Assembly: GCF_030646925.1 (NCBI RefSeq)
Contig: NZ_JAUSKL010000067.1
Coordinates: 52,141-116,140 of the forward strand
Source: Candidatus Binatus sp.
GTDB taxonomy: Bacteria > Desulfobacterota > Binatia > Binatales > Binataceae
DNA length: 64,000 nt
Reading direction: 5' to 3'
Each line of letters starts with the position of its first letter. Positions within the stretch are counted from its first letter, which is position 1. Under the pieces are notes generated by a model. The model was given only the letters and a program-made list of their open reading frames with translations. It was not told where the DNA came from and ran no database searches. Shown piece after piece: positions 1 to 9,730 of the stretch. Position numbers and translations under genes: made by a program.

Positions 1-818
1 GCGCCGTAAACCACGTGCTCGAGATTCTCGCGCGCGGTTTTGTACTTCGGAATCGGCGCCGCCTGAGCGGGATTGTCGATCACCATCTGCATCAGCACTT
101 TGCGCTTGTCATAGGTGAGATGCGCGCCGCCGATATCGTCGGCAAAGTGATCGGCGGGCGCCGCGACTTTGCGCATCGGCTTTAGCGGAATGAAACCGTC
201 GAGCGCGATGATTCCCTGCACGCGGTCAGGATGCATCGCGGCGTACAGATACGAAAATTCGACGCCGCGGCTGAATCCCGCGACGAAAATCTTTTCGCGG
301 CCAGTCTGCTCGCGCACAAATTTTGCGGCCGCGTCGATGTCCGACTCGAACAGATCATTGGTCCATCCCGCGAGTTCGGAAAGATCCTTCTCGGCCGTCG
401 CGGGCGGAATGAAATGCGTGCGATAGTCCATCGCCCATACGTCCACGCCGTGGCTCGCGAGATAAAGCTGGAACGAGTAGCGCGGATCTTCGAGCGCGAC
501 CTCGCCGTTCATGTTGGTGCCGGGCAGATAGAGCACGACGGCGTCGGGATGCGCCGGCGGGTTGGGGCCCTTCGCGGTGCGATGCAATCCGATTTTGTCG
601 AAGGGCGATTTGCCGACCGTCGCTTGATACGACCATTCGTAAATTCCCGGCGCGCCCTTGATTTCGTGCGCCGCGCCACTCGCGGCAAACGCCGCGGCCT
701 CAGTGGAATCGGCGCGAGCAGTTCCCTGAAAAACGCAGATTGCGAGGATCGCGTAAAGTTGAATCGCGACTCCGACGCGCAGCATCGCATGAGTCTTGCG
801 GCTTGATCGATTAGTCAT
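1..818 (-). CDS. Secreted alpha/beta hydrolase, 3' end outside window
   Basis: The gene runs off the left edge; about 272 residues are visible. The ATG at 818 follows a GGAGAGG-like ribosome site. An N-terminal hydrophobic stretch ends in Ala-Arg-Ala near residue 36, which looks like a signal peptide. A lipase/esterase oxyanion region is suggested by YLPGTN (97-102), and the nucleophile elbow is GFSRG at 181-185 with Ser183 the likely nucleophile. The Asp and His of the triad should lie downstream, outside the window. The family hydrolyses esters or amides, but the substrate cannot be read. It is divergent from the LLM oxidoreductase gene. Confidence 0.8.
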   Translation of the reverse strand, partial: MTNRSSRKTHAMLRVGVAIQLYAILAICVFQGTARADSTEAAAFAASGAAHEIKGAPGIYEWSYQATVGKSPFDKIGLHRTAKGPNPPAHPDAVVLYLPGTNMNGEVALEDPRYSFQLYLASHGVDVWAMDYRTHFIPPATAEKDLSELAGWTNDLFESDIDAAAKFVREQTGREKIFVAGFSRGVEFSYLYAAMHPDRVQGIIALDGFIPLKPMRKVAAPADHFADDIGGAHLTYDKRKVLMQMVIDNPAQAAPIPKYKTARENLEHVVYG

Positions 819-947
819 GGAGATAATCCTCTCCACGATTTCGCGGCTTCGCACAAGTGGCCGCGCGAGGCGGTTGACCCTTCGCCGCCGCCATGCGAAA
901 CAGGATCGATCGGTTTTCACGCCAACCACGCTGAGGAGCAATTTGAA

Positions 948-1868
948 ATGAGCGAGAAAGTGCAATTCGCGCTGTTTTCTCCACAAGCCGGACAAAGCTG
1001 GCATCAGATGGAGGAGCGGGCGCATCGATGCGAAAAGCTCGGCTACCATTCCATCTGGCTGGTCGATCACATGTGGAGCCCCGGGATGCCCGACCTCGAT
1101 CATCACGAGTGCCTGACGCTGATGGCGGGACTGGCGGCGAAGACCGAAAAAATTCGCATCGGCACGCTCGTGATGTGCAATTCGTATCGCAATCCGGCGC
1201 TGCTCGCGAAGTCGCTTTGCACGATCGATCACATCAGCAACGGACGGCTCGAGGTCGGCTATGGCGCGGGCTGGATGGCCGAAGAGTACAAGGGTTACGG
1301 CTACGAATTTCCGCCGATGTCCACGCGGCTCAAGATGTTCGAGGAAGGCTTGCACATCCTGAAGCTGATGTTCACCGAGAAGAAGGCGACGTTTAAGGGC
1401 CGCCATTACACGGTCGATGAAGCCGCGTGCAATCCGAAACCTGTGCAGCAGCCGCATCCGCCGATCACGATTGGCGGCAGCGGTGAAAAAGTGATGCTGA
1501 AACTCGTCGCGCGATTTGCCGATCGATGGAATTGTCCCGCCGGCTACGCGAGCTTCGAGCACAAGTTCAACGTGCTCAAACAGCACTGCAAGGACGTCGG
1601 GCGCGACGTCAAGACGATCGACATCTCGGAGCAACTGCTCGTTTGCATCGGCCAGAACGACGCGGAAGTCGAGGCGAAGTGGAAGATGGCGCAGATGCTG
1701 AAGCCGTTCGTGACGACGGGCATCAAGGGCACGCCGAAGCAGCTCATCGAGGAGTTCAAAAAGCGCATCGCGATGGGAATCACGACGTTTACGATTTTCT
1801 TCAGCGACTTCGCGCCGCCGCCGACTATCGAGCTGTTCGCCAAAGAGGTCATGCCTGCGTTTGCGTAA
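948..1868 (+). CDS. LLM-class flavin-dependent oxidoreductase
   Basis: 306 residues, the usual length for luciferase-like TIM-barrel oxidoreductases that use F420 or FMN. The N-terminus (KVQFALFSPQAG), the central IRIGTLV / RNPALLAKS / DHISNGRLEVGYGAGW blocks and the later PPITIGGSGEK segment follow the order of this superfamily. The start is ATG preceded by GAGGAG. The stop overlaps the next gene by 8 nt, so the two are probably translated together. Members reduce or oxidise varied substrates and the target here is not evident. An F420-dependent enzyme is my preference, because the sequence resembles actinobacterial-type members more than alkane-sulfonate monooxygenases. Confidence 0.9.
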   Translation: MSEKVQFALFSPQAGQSWHQMEERAHRCEKLGYHSIWLVDHMWSPGMPDLDHHECLTLMAGLAAKTEKIRIGTLVMCNSYRNPALLAKSLCTIDHISNGRLEVGYGAGWMAEEYKGYGYEFPPMSTRLKMFEEGLHILKLMFTEKKATFKGRHYTVDEAACNPKPVQQPHPPITIGGSGEKVMLKLVARFADRWNCPAGYASFEHKFNVLKQHCKDVGRDVKTIDISEQLLVCIGQNDAEVEAKWKMAQMLKPFVTTGIKGTPKQLIEEFKKRIAMGITTFTIFFSDFAPPPTIELFAKEVMPAFA

Positions 1869-2592
1869 GTCGAATCGATCGATCGCATCGTCCGCCTCGG
1901 CGATCGGGGCAGGCGGTGTTTTTTTTCTGGCAATGCTGATCGCGGGATGCTATTCGCCGCCCGCGTCCTACAGCACGCAACTGGATACGACAGGCGGACT
2001 CGGCCCGGGAGATCCGGTGACGCACGCGTCGGCGACGATCGGCCACGTGACGGGAGTCTCGACGATCGGCGGCGGCGATTCGGAAGTAGCGTTTCAAGTC
2101 GACGGCTCGCATACCGACGAGATTCACAATGATTCGATCATGACCCTCAACAGCCTTGGCGCGCAGCCGTCGCTCGACGTGATGAACGTCGATGCGATGA
2201 GTCATGCGGCGCCGCCGGGCGCGCGACTCGACGGTGCGTCCAGCATGAACGAAGCGCAGTTGTTCATCTCGGCGCGCGGGCCGGGCAGTTACGCGCAGGC
2301 GCTGTCGAAAGTCGTCGGTGGGAATACGCCGACGCCGCAGATGATCCAGATGCAGCAGATGCTCGGGATGATTTCGCGCCAGACGATCGCAAATGCGATG
2401 GCGATTTCGCCGCCGTCGCGCCAAGAAGTCGAGACCGCGAAGCGCGAGGCCGCGGGCGTCGAGCGGCAACTGATGCGCAACGGCAAAGTCGAGCAGGCGG
2501 AACGGCTGCGCACTCAGATCGGCGGCATAATGCCCGGCATGACGGCACCGACGAATCCGCTTGCGATCCCGCTGACCTCGCCAAATCCCTGA
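1861..2592 (+). CDS. Lipoprotein with single MCE/MlaD-like domain
   Basis: 243 residues with a TTG start inside the end of the preceding gene. This start is chosen because it gives a good lipoprotein signal with lipobox LIAGC and Cys30; the next in-frame ATG would destroy it. Residues about 38-105 (LDTTGGLGPGDPV, then TIGHVTGVS, then hydrophobic alternation) match the MCE fold of MlaD-type lipid-transport proteins. The C-terminal third is helical and Gln/Met-rich. MCE proteins usually sit with an MlaE permease and MlaF ATPase; neither is nearby. A role in lipid trafficking at the outer membrane or periplasm is inferred from the domain alone. Confidence 0.7.
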   Translation: MRKSNRSIASSASAIGAGGVFFLAMLIAGCYSPPASYSTQLDTTGGLGPGDPVTHASATIGHVTGVSTIGGGDSEVAFQVDGSHTDEIHNDSIMTLNSLGAQPSLDVMNVDAMSHAAPPGARLDGASSMNEAQLFISARGPGSYAQALSKVVGGNTPTPQMIQMQQMLGMISRQTIANAMAISPPSRQEVETAKREAAGVERQLMRNGKVEQAERLRTQIGGIMPGMTAPTNPLAIPLTSPNP

Positions 2593-2605
2593 CAGGTGAA
2601 TTTCT

Positions 2606-4150
2606 ATGAACGGAGCTGAAAGCCTGATCCGCACCGCGATCGCGGCCGGAGTCGAAGTCTGTTTCGCGAATCCCGGTACGACCGAGATGCCGCTGGTCGC
2701 CGCGCTCGATTCAGTCGAAGGACTGCGCGCAATCCTGGGACTCTTTGAAGGCGTATGCACCGGCGCCGCGGACGGATACGGGCGCATGGCCGAAAAGCCG
2801 GCGCTGACGCTGCTTCATCTCGGTCCCGGCTTCGCCAACGGAATCGCCAATCTGCACAACGCGCGCCGCGCGCGATCGCCAATCGTGAATCTGATCGGCG
2901 ATCAAGCGACCTGGCACGTCGGCGCGGACGCTCCGCTCACGTCGAATATCGTTTCGCTGGCGACGCCGGTCTCCGGATGGATTCGCAGCGTGCGCAGCGC
3001 GGCTTCGCTCGCAGGCGCGGCTGCCGATGCGATCGCGGTGGCGGGTCACGCGCCGGGACAGATCGCGACGCTGATCATTCCATCGGATTGCCAGTGGGAT
3101 CCGGCCGAGTCGGCGGCGGCTCCGATCGAAGCGCCCGCGCCGCCGGCGGTCTCCGAATCGGCGGTGAAGCAAACTGCCCAGATGATGCGCAAAGCCATGC
3201 GCGTCGCGATCCTGCTGGGCGGCACGGCGCTGCGCGAGCGAGGACTCAAGGCCGCGGCTCGAATCGTCGCCAAGTCAGGATGCAATCTAATCGCCGAGAC
3301 GTTTCCGTCGCGAGTCGAACGCGGCGTCGGCATGCCTGCCGTCGATCGTCTTCCTTACTTCCCCGAGCAGGCGCTCGAGACGCTGAAGCCATTCGACCTG
3401 ATCGTGCTGGCCGGCGCGAAGAAGCCGGTCGCGTTTTTCGGCTATCCGAACCTGCCGAGCTATCTCGTTCCCGAAGGTGCGTCGCTCGCGAACCTGGCCG
3501 AGCCGACCGACGATGTGCCCGCGGCGCTCGAAGCGCTCGCGAGTGAACTCGGCGCGCCGGTTGCGGTGTCTTTGCCGTCGAAGGCAGCGCGCGCTGAGCG
3601 GCCGTCGGGCAAGCTCGACGCGACGGCGGCGGGCGCGGCGATCGCCTGCACGATGCCCGAGCGTTCGATCGTGATGGACGAAGCCGCGACCACTGGACTG
3701 CCGTTCTTCAACGCGTCGGCGAATGCGCCTGCGCATACCTATCTCGCGCTCACTGGCGGCGCGATCGGACAGGGGCTCCCGTGCGCGACCGGCGCCGCGG
3801 TCGCGTGCCCTGATCGTCGGGTTATCGCGTTCCAGGCCGACGGCAGCGGGATGTACACCGTCCAATCGCTGTGGACGCAGGCGCGCGAATCGCTGAACGT
3901 CACCACCGTGCTGTGCAACAACCACAGCTACCGGATTCTGCAGGTCGAGTTGGCGCGCGCGGGCATCAAGGAGCCCGGTCCCAAGGCGCGCTCGCTCACC
4001 GATTTGTCGAATCCCGACATCGATTGGTCGATGATTGCGCGCGGGCTCGGCGTTCCGAGCGTGCGCGTCGAGACCGCCGAGGCGCTGACGAAAGAACTCG
4101 AGCGCTCGTTCGCGACGCCGGGTCCGTATCTGATCGAGATGTTGCTCTAG
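2606..4150 (+). CDS. Thiamine-diphosphate enzyme, acetolactate synthase large-subunit-like
   Basis: 514 residues with the three-domain layout of ThDP-dependent decarboxylases/synthases. The N-terminal PYR domain has [10 protein letters not shown] and the conserved glutamate in [16 protein letters not shown] middle Rossmann-like domain covers about 180-330. The C-terminal PP domain has ADGSG followed about 25 residues later by CNNHSY, the Mg/ThDP-binding motif. It belongs with IlvB-like or benzoylformate decarboxylase-like proteins. There is no regulatory subunit gene beside it, so branched-chain synthesis is not certain. The ATG has AGGTGA upstream. It converges on the AAA+ gene, with stop codons overlapping by 4 nt. 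Confidence 0.85.
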   Translation: MNGAESLIRTAIAAGVEVCFANPGTTEMPLVAALDSVEGLRAILGLFEGVCTGAADGYGRMAEKPALTLLHLGPGFANGIANLHNARRARSPIVNLIGDQATWHVGADAPLTSNIVSLATPVSGWIRSVRSAASLAGAAADAIAVAGHAPGQIATLIIPSDCQWDPAESAAAPIEAPAPPAVSESAVKQTAQMMRKAMRVAILLGGTALRERGLKAAARIVAKSGCNLIAETFPSRVERGVGMPAVDRLPYFPEQALETLKPFDLIVLAGAKKPVAFFGYPNLPSYLVPEGASLANLAEPTDDVPAALEALASELGAPVAVSLPSKAARAERPSGKLDATAAGAAIACTMPERSIVMDEAATTGLPFFNASANAPAHTYLALTGGAIGQGLPCATGAAVACPDRRVIAFQADGSGMYTVQSLWTQARESLNVTTVLCNNHSYRILQVELARAGIKEPGPKARSLTDLSNPDIDWSMIARGLGVPSVRVETAEALTKELERSFATPGPYLIEMLL

Positions 4151-6069
4151 TTTTTCGGCAGCTTCGATATGGCCGGATCAATCCGGCCGGTTTGTTGAAA
4201 ACCGATTGGCGCGCCGCCTTGCCTGCTCCATCGATTCGTCGTTTCCATCGCGATCGCGCGTTCGAAGTCGGCCATCGTCACCGGCCCTTTGCCTTCGCGT
4301 GAGAGCGCGATTCGCGCGGCGTTGAGCACCACGTTTTTGATTTCACCGCCGGTGAGATCGCAAGCCGCGAGTTTCTCAACATCAACGTCGAGCATCGGCA
4401 GCTTGTCGGGGATCATCCGCCGCCAGATTTCGCGCCTGATATTCAGGTCCGGCCGCTCGAACTCGACCTTCACCGCGATTCGCCGCTCAAGCGCCGGATC
4501 GAGCGTGACCTTGCGATTGGTGGAGAGGATGCATACGCCGTCGAAGCGTTCGAGTTCCTGCAGCAGCACGTTGACCTCGCGCACTTCCCAGTTGCGGTAG
4601 GCGGAGTCGCGATTGAAAAACATCGCGTCGGCTTCGTCCCAGAACAGGACCGCCTCGGCTTCGCGGGCCTCGCGAAAGACGCGCGTGATATTTTTTTCGG
4701 TCTCGCCGACGAAGGCGTTCTGAATTTCCGCGTAATCGATCGCCAGAATCGGCTTGCCCATCGCATGCGCGATCGCCTCGGCCGACGCCGTTTTGCCGGT
4801 GCCCGGCGGCCCCGAGAAGAGCGCGGTGACTCCGCGTCCGTAGGCGATTTTGGCGCCGAGTCCCCACTCGTCGAGCATCACCCCGACGTTGCGCCCGTTG
4901 GCGAGCAGCATCTCGAGCGAGAAGCGCACCTTGTCGCTGTGCGCCAGGTCGGCCATCGCGACCACCGCGCTTCTGACGCGGCTGCGAGTCCGTCGCACCC
5001 GCTGTTGCCGCTTGATATCGAGCTTCTCGCGCGTTTCCGGCGTGAGCTCAAATTCGCAACTGCGCAGCGTGCCTTCGTCTTCGATCACCTGCGAATCGCC
5101 GTAGCCGCCGCAAACACGAATCAATCCGTTCTCGCGCATCGTCGATTCGCGCCGCAGCAACGCCAGCGATTGGGCGATTCTCGGAATCTGCGGACTGGCG
5201 CATCGCGCGAGGCCTTCGCCACAGAACATGTCGTCGCTCGCGTCGAGGTAGCCGAGATCCTTGCCGATCAGCGCGACCATGATATGCAGTTCGCTCCAGT
5301 TGAGTCCTCCTGCTACATGATTGATTTCCCAGTCGGGATGAAATTCCAGCGTGCGCACCAGACGTTTCGTCAGCCGCTCGATTTTGCGATTGGTCGGCAT
5401 CACCAGTCCGCTCATCATGTGAAAGTGAAACCCCTGGCCGTCGAGCAATTGCGCGCGATCGTTCAACTCCGTGAACAGCGGATAGATGCGGGCCAAAAGT
5501 TCTTCCTGAGTTTTCACCTCCCATCCCTTGTCGGCCGACGCATCGAGGTTGAGCAGCGGCGCCAGCAATTCCTGCGATACGGTTATGTTCGATTCGGCGA
5601 AATCCTCCTCGTCGTCGAGCGAGATGAGGCCCTCGGCCATCAGCTTCGCGTGTTCCGCAAAGGCTCGCGCGACAATCAGTCGATCGCTGCCGCTGCGGTT
5701 CATCGCTTCCTGGATATTAGCGATCTGCTGGATGCGCGGGATGATGCCGATCGCAGACGCGACCAGGAAGAGCAGCAATTCCTGTTCGGTGTCGTTAAGC
5801 GCGAGCCGGCGGATGGTCTGCACCAGGTAGATTTCCGCGGATGATTTCGCGAGCGCGTCGCGCATCCGCCGCGCCACGCGCCGCTCGAGGCGTCGCGCCT
5901 GTTCGGCTGTGCCGGCGTCTTCGTTGTCGGTAATCCGGCCCCGCAGTCCCGACAAAATCCGAACCGCGTCGAGGATCGCGCCGTCGTCCTTAAACGGACG
6001 GATGCGCCCGGCGGCGAATTTTGCCGCCTCGCCAAATACCTGGTCGTTTTTCGGTTCCCTGCGTTTCAT
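4147..6069 (-). CDS. AAA+ ATPase with large helical N-terminal domain
   Basis: About 640 residues. I chose the ATG at 6069 over the GTG at 6099 because AAAGGGG lies at good spacing before it. Residues 1-360 are mostly helical and unrecognised. The AAA+ core follows: Walker A GPPGTGKT (420-427), Walker B VLFWDEAD (474-481), sensor LSTNRK (515-520) and arginine finger ERR (528-530). A C-terminal lid ends the protein. Such ATPases remodel or disassemble protein partners. No partner gene (contractile tail, McrC, protease) is adjacent, so the client is unknown. Contractile injection systems carry similar ATPases, but no such genes are visible here. Confidence 0.8.
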   Translation of the reverse strand: MKRREPKNDQVFGEAAKFAAGRIRPFKDDGAILDAVRILSGLRGRITDNEDAGTAEQARRLERRVARRMRDALAKSSAEIYLVQTIRRLALNDTEQELLLFLVASAIGIIPRIQQIANIQEAMNRSGSDRLIVARAFAEHAKLMAEGLISLDDEEDFAESNITVSQELLAPLLNLDASADKGWEVKTQEELLARIYPLFTELNDRAQLLDGQGFHFHMMSGLVMPTNRKIERLTKRLVRTLEFHPDWEINHVAGGLNWSELHIMVALIGKDLGYLDASDDMFCGEGLARCASPQIPRIAQSLALLRRESTMRENGLIRVCGGYGDSQVIEDEGTLRSCEFELTPETREKLDIKRQQRVRRTRSRVRSAVVAMADLAHSDKVRFSLEMLLANGRNVGVMLDEWGLGAKIAYGRGVTALFSGPPGTGKTASAEAIAHAMGKPILAIDYAEIQNAFVGETEKNITRVFREAREAEAVLFWDEADAMFFNRDSAYRNWEVREVNVLLQELERFDGVCILSTNRKVTLDPALERRIAVKVEFERPDLNIRREIWRRMIPDKLPMLDVDVEKLAACDLTGGEIKNVVLNAARIALSREGKGPVTMADFERAIAMETTNRWSRQGGAPIGFQQTGRIDPAISKLPKN

Positions 6070-6166
6070 CGGAGCACCCCTTTGATCCCCTGCGAACACA
6101 GAACAGTACCAGTCCGCCGCGACAACCGTTGTCGCGCGCGAACTGCATCTCGATCGAACTCTGTTT

Positions 6167-6796
6167 TCAGGAAAGCGCCGCCATCAGGTTTTCGAGCGTC
6201 CGCGGCAATTCGCCGATATTCGGAATCAGCCGATGATGCTCGATACGGCGGCCCACGCCGACGAAATGCGTGCCCGCTGCTTCGGCCGCCACGCGATCGA
6301 TCTGGCTGTCGCCGACGTACACTGCGCGACTCGCGCTGACGCCGGCGCGCTCCAGGCACAGCTCAATGATATCTGGCGCCGGCTTGGGACGCACCTTGTC
6401 GCGCGCGCTCGCGACCGCGTCGAAGATACCGCCGAGTCCCAGATGCTCGATCAACGCCGGTACGGTCGCCGATCGATTCGTCGCCAGCCCGAGCTTGTAG
6501 CGGCGTTTCAGTTCGATCATGTAGGGACGCAGTTCGAGATGCGGCCGCAGCAAGCGCAGGAACGGCGACGAATCCATCGTGCGCGCGAGATCGTGCATCC
6601 GCTTCAGCTTGTCGGCGTCGCCGCGCGCGCGGCCCTTGAACACGTCGGTGGCCGCATACGAAATCGCTGCGATTTCCTCGTCGCGATCCAGCGGCAGTTC
6701 ACCCATCTGCGCGAAAATCCAGTTGTAGTAAGCGACGTTCGATTCATCCGAATCGAACAGCACGCCGTCAGCGTCGAATATCACCAGATCGATCAT
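6167..6796 (-). CDS. HAD-family phosphatase, phosphoglycolate phosphatase-like
   Basis: 209 residues. Motif I is DADGV with nucleophile Asp8 and Asp10; motif II is LATNRS; Lys of motif III lies in DKVRPKPAPD; motif IV is YVGDSQID. A helical cap sits between motifs I and II, giving the C1-cap subclass that includes phosphoglycolate phosphatase and beta-phosphoglucomutase. The exact sugar or phosphate ester cannot be told from sequence. The gene is separate from its neighbours by about 100 nt on each side and is likely transcribed alone or with the downstream AAA+ gene. Confidence 0.85.
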   Translation of the reverse strand: MIDLVIFDADGVLFDSDESNVAYYNWIFAQMGELPLDRDEEIAAISYAATDVFKGRARGDADKLKRMHDLARTMDSSPFLRLLRPHLELRPYMIELKRRYKLGLATNRSATVPALIEHLGLGGIFDAVASARDKVRPKPAPDIIELCLERAGVSASRAVYVGDSQIDRVAAEAAGTHFVGVGRRIEHHRLIPNIGELPRTLENLMAALS

Positions 6797-6897
6797 CGAG
6801 GTGGAATATTGTGCGCGGCGGCGCGGCGCCAGACCAGATGGCAGCGCACTCGAATCGAAAAAGGTCGAACGCTTAACAAATAATTAATGTTGAAGGC

Positions 6898-7395
6898 TCA
6901 GCCGGGCGCGCGCTTGCGATCGATTCGCGCTTCGCGCCGTGCGCGATGCGCTGTTTTTTGCGGAACCGCGACGACTTCGCGCGCCGCGAGATGCTCTCCG
7001 CACTCCGAACAGACCATCGTGGGAGCCGTGGTCGCGCCGCAGTTGCGATGCACCAGCGTGAGCGGCGGCCCCGTTTCGTCGCAGAGCCACGTATCGCCCC
7101 ATCGCATCAGCGCAATCAGCACCGGATAAAGGTCCAAGCCTTTTTCCGTGAGCCGGTACTCGACGCGTCCCTGCTCGCCGTCGGCGCGCGCGCGCTCGAA
7201 GATGCCCTTTTCGACGAGGTCGCGCAGCCGCGAACTGAGGATGTTGCGCGCGATTCCGGTCCCCTGCTGAAATTCGTCAAAGCGATGCCGGCCCAGGAAC
7301 GCCTCGCGCAATATCAGCATCGTCCAGCGCTCGCCGACGACCGATAACGTCCGTGCGACCGAGCATCGCATGTCTTTGACCGCGGCCCATCGCAT
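6898..7395 (-). CDS. HxlR-family winged-helix transcriptional regulator
   Basis: 165 residues with ATG after GGAAAG. Residues about 8-105 carry the HxlR winged helix (CSVARTLSVVGERWTMLILREAF, RHRFDEFQQGTGIARNILSSRL, EYRLTEKGLDLYPVL). Unlike the shortest HxlR proteins, it has a C-terminal extension with HRNCG and CSECG, a likely zinc-ribbon, then a basic tail. HxlR proteins sense electrophiles, redox state or ligands and usually control a neighbouring gene. The YyaL-type gene upstream in the same direction and the gene's own promoter are candidate targets. A 9-bp direct repeat lies just upstream. Confidence 0.88.
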   Translation of the reverse strand: MRWAAVKDMRCSVARTLSVVGERWTMLILREAFLGRHRFDEFQQGTGIARNILSSRLRDLVEKGIFERARADGEQGRVEYRLTEKGLDLYPVLIALMRWGDTWLCDETGPPLTLVHRNCGATTAPTMVCSECGEHLAAREVVAVPQKTAHRARREARIDRKRAPG

Positions 7396-7419
7396 CGCTT
7401 TTCTTTCCTAGATGTCCCT

Positions 7420-7480
7420 CACTTTGAATTGCGCCGCAAATTCCCGGCATTGCCACGCATAACCATAGTTGCACTTTGAA
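7420..7480. promoter_or_regulatory. Possible operator pair: direct repeat CACTTTGAA
   Basis: The 9-mer CACTTTGAA occurs at 7420-7428 and again at 7472-7480, 52 bp apart, in the short region between the HxlR regulator and the upstream thioredoxin-like gene. HxlR proteins bind near their own promoters. This could be such a site, though two copies of a 9-mer may also arise by chance. Confidence 0.3.
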
Positions 7481-7508
7481 ACTGTCGTTGCCAGCGGTGG
7501 GATCTGGG

Positions 7509-9602
7509 TTAATTGTACTTCTTTGCACTTGAGCCGCGCGATTCGATTCGCGTCACAACTTTGCCCGGCCGATACGCGGCAAGCGCGGTCTTCATCAGCG
7601 CCGCGCTGGTTTCGTTCGACGTTGCTCCGCCGATCGCGATCACCGAATCAGGATGCGCGCGATATTCGAGCGCGAGTCCGAGCGTGCCGACCGATCCCGC
7701 CATCGCAGCCACACCCGCTGGCGCCGCGCCGCCGATCAGATCGCTCGCTGCCTTCGCGTAACTCGCGTCGCCGGTGATCAGCTCCAATTTCCTCATCGCA
7801 AGCGCAGCGGACGCCTGCACCGACGGCATCGGCATGTCATAAAAAACCTGGCGGCCCCCGATCGTCTCGACCACGGGAGCGACCTTGTCGGCGCCTTTTC
7901 GATCGACGATCAGATTCAAGATTGGCTCGCGAAAATCCTTCAACACGATGGTGGCGAGCGCGCGCGCCTCACTCAGATATTTTGCTTCGTCGGAGTACTG
8001 ATAGGCGTTCGCGAGCGCATTCAGCAGATAAACCTGGTCGCTGGCGAGCCCCGACACTCGCGCGCGGCCGCCCGACCACACGTGACGAAAGCTGCCGCCG
8101 GATTCGCGAAGATGGCTGAGGATAAAATCCAAATCGTCAAGCGCAATCTGCTTGAGATGCTCGTCGTCGAGCGCGGCCGAGGCGACCAGGTACGCATCAC
8201 ACATCAGCGCGTTCCGATCGGTCATCACGGCCCGATCCACTTGCGGGATTTTGCGCCGCGCTCGCGCCGCAAGCATCGATGCAGTGATCTGGTCGATCAT
8301 CGCGCGCGCCTGCCCCTCGGAGATTTTCAGGCGAGCGGCCAGTTGCGCCGCATCGACCGCGCGCCGCAGCACGATTCGTCCGTCGGGCGCGCGCGCCGGC
8401 TTGTGATCCATCCCGAAGAAAATGATCGCAGCGCGCGCCTCCTCGGGCGGCAGCGCGAGGTTCACTTCGTCGATGGTCCAGGTGTAGTAGCTGCCGTCGT
8501 CGCCTTTGAACGAATCGGCGTCCTGATGCGAATAAAATGCATGCGTCTTCGGATCGAGTAGTTCGCGATTCACGTAGCCGGCGATCGATCGCGCCACCCG
8601 CGCGAGTTCCTGGTCGCCGCTCGCTTCGTACGCCTCCGCGTATGCTTCCAGCGCCATCGCGTTGTCGTAGCCGAGTTTTTCGAAGTGCGGCACCGCCCAA
8701 TTCTGGTCGGTCGAGTAGCGATGAAACCCGCCGCCCAGTTGATCGAATACTCCGCCCGCCGCGATCTTGCGCAGCGTGTCGAGCGACATCGCGGTGAACT
8801 CCGGATGCCCGTAAAATCCGTGCGCGAGAGCTAGGCGAATCGCCGGGAAATCATAGAAGCGTGGTCCCGAGCCGGCGCCGAACCCGCCGGTTTTGCGATC
8901 GTATGAGCGCTGCAGCCCGGCCAGAATCTCAGCTCGCAGCGCATCCAGGCCTGTCTGCGGCGGACGATCCGCCACCGGCTGGACTTTCAGTTTTGCCGCG
9001 TTCGCCTCCGCCTGGCGTTCGAGCGCGACGCGATCGTGCGCGTACAAATCGGCGATACGGCGGATCAACGGCAGCATCGACGTATTCTTCCCGCCGCTTC
9101 CACCGGGGCCCGCGCCTGGTCGCGGCGGCACGTAGCCCGCGGCGAAAAAGAGCGCGCCGGTCGAAGTCGTGAAGCAGGTTAGCGGCCATCCGCCCGCTCC
9201 CGTGAGATGGCTCGCCGCGCTCTGGTAATAGGCGTCGATATCGGGCCGCTCGTCGGTATCGACTTTCACCGGCACGAAGTTGCGGTTCAGTATCGCGGCG
9301 ATTTCGGGGTCCGAGTACGTGGTCTCGTCCATCACGTGGCACCAATGGCACCAGATCGCGCCGATATCGATCAGCACGGGACGGTTCAGAGAGCGCGCGA
9401 GTGCAAACGACGACGCGCTCCACGGCTGCCATCGAATCGGGCTCGCGGCGGCCTGGCGCAAATACATGCTCGACGCCGATTTGAGCGCTCCTGCCGGCAG
9501 CGCCGGCTCTTTCGATCGCGCCAAGTTTTCTGCGCGCGCGAGCGGTGCAAATGCGGCGATGCAAACGATCGCGAGTAACGCAAGGACTCTTCGCGTTGAC
9601 AT
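7509..9602 (-). CDS. YyaL/SPATA20-like thioredoxin-domain protein, exported
   Basis: 697 residues when started at the ATG at 9602, which gives a clean signal peptide ending in ARA; the longer reading frame begins with an unlikely TTG at 9680. Residues about 50-190 form the thioredoxin-like domain with WCHWC (Cys85, Cys88). The rest is an (alpha/alpha)6 barrel typical of YyaL, related to cellobiose epimerases, with GGFHRYSTD and HFEKLGYDNA blocks. The family is widespread but its reaction is poorly known. Most members are cytoplasmic, so the signal peptide is notable. The gene is divergent from the CAP-domain gene. Confidence 0.85.
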   Translation of the reverse strand: MSTRRVLALLAIVCIAAFAPLARAENLARSKEPALPAGALKSASSMYLRQAAASPIRWQPWSASSFALARSLNRPVLIDIGAIWCHWCHVMDETTYSDPEIAAILNRNFVPVKVDTDERPDIDAYYQSAASHLTGAGGWPLTCFTTSTGALFFAAGYVPPRPGAGPGGSGGKNTSMLPLIRRIADLYAHDRVALERQAEANAAKLKVQPVADRPPQTGLDALRAEILAGLQRSYDRKTGGFGAGSGPRFYDFPAIRLALAHGFYGHPEFTAMSLDTLRKIAAGGVFDQLGGGFHRYSTDQNWAVPHFEKLGYDNAMALEAYAEAYEASGDQELARVARSIAGYVNRELLDPKTHAFYSHQDADSFKGDDGSYYTWTIDEVNLALPPEEARAAIIFFGMDHKPARAPDGRIVLRRAVDAAQLAARLKISEGQARAMIDQITASMLAARARRKIPQVDRAVMTDRNALMCDAYLVASAALDDEHLKQIALDDLDFILSHLRESGGSFRHVWSGGRARVSGLASDQVYLLNALANAYQYSDEAKYLSEARALATIVLKDFREPILNLIVDRKGADKVAPVVETIGGRQVFYDMPMPSVQASAALAMRKLELITGDASYAKAASDLIGGAAPAGVAAMAGSVGTLGLALEYRAHPDSVIAIGGATSNETSAALMKTALAAYRPGKVVTRIESRGSSAKKYN

Positions 9603-9730
9603 GAAACGGACGGCGCGGTACCCAAAAAACACAGCCTTGCGGATGCACTTCGACTGAATTGATTTTGGTTTCAGGTTCAAACGATGACTTCCACGACTAA
9701 CGCCGCCGACCGGCGCTGCGCAGTTCCGCG

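Noticed and set aside
4765..5844. 359-residue plus-strand frame
   Set aside because: Mirror of the AAA+ ATPase gene, with the skewed composition of a shadow frame.
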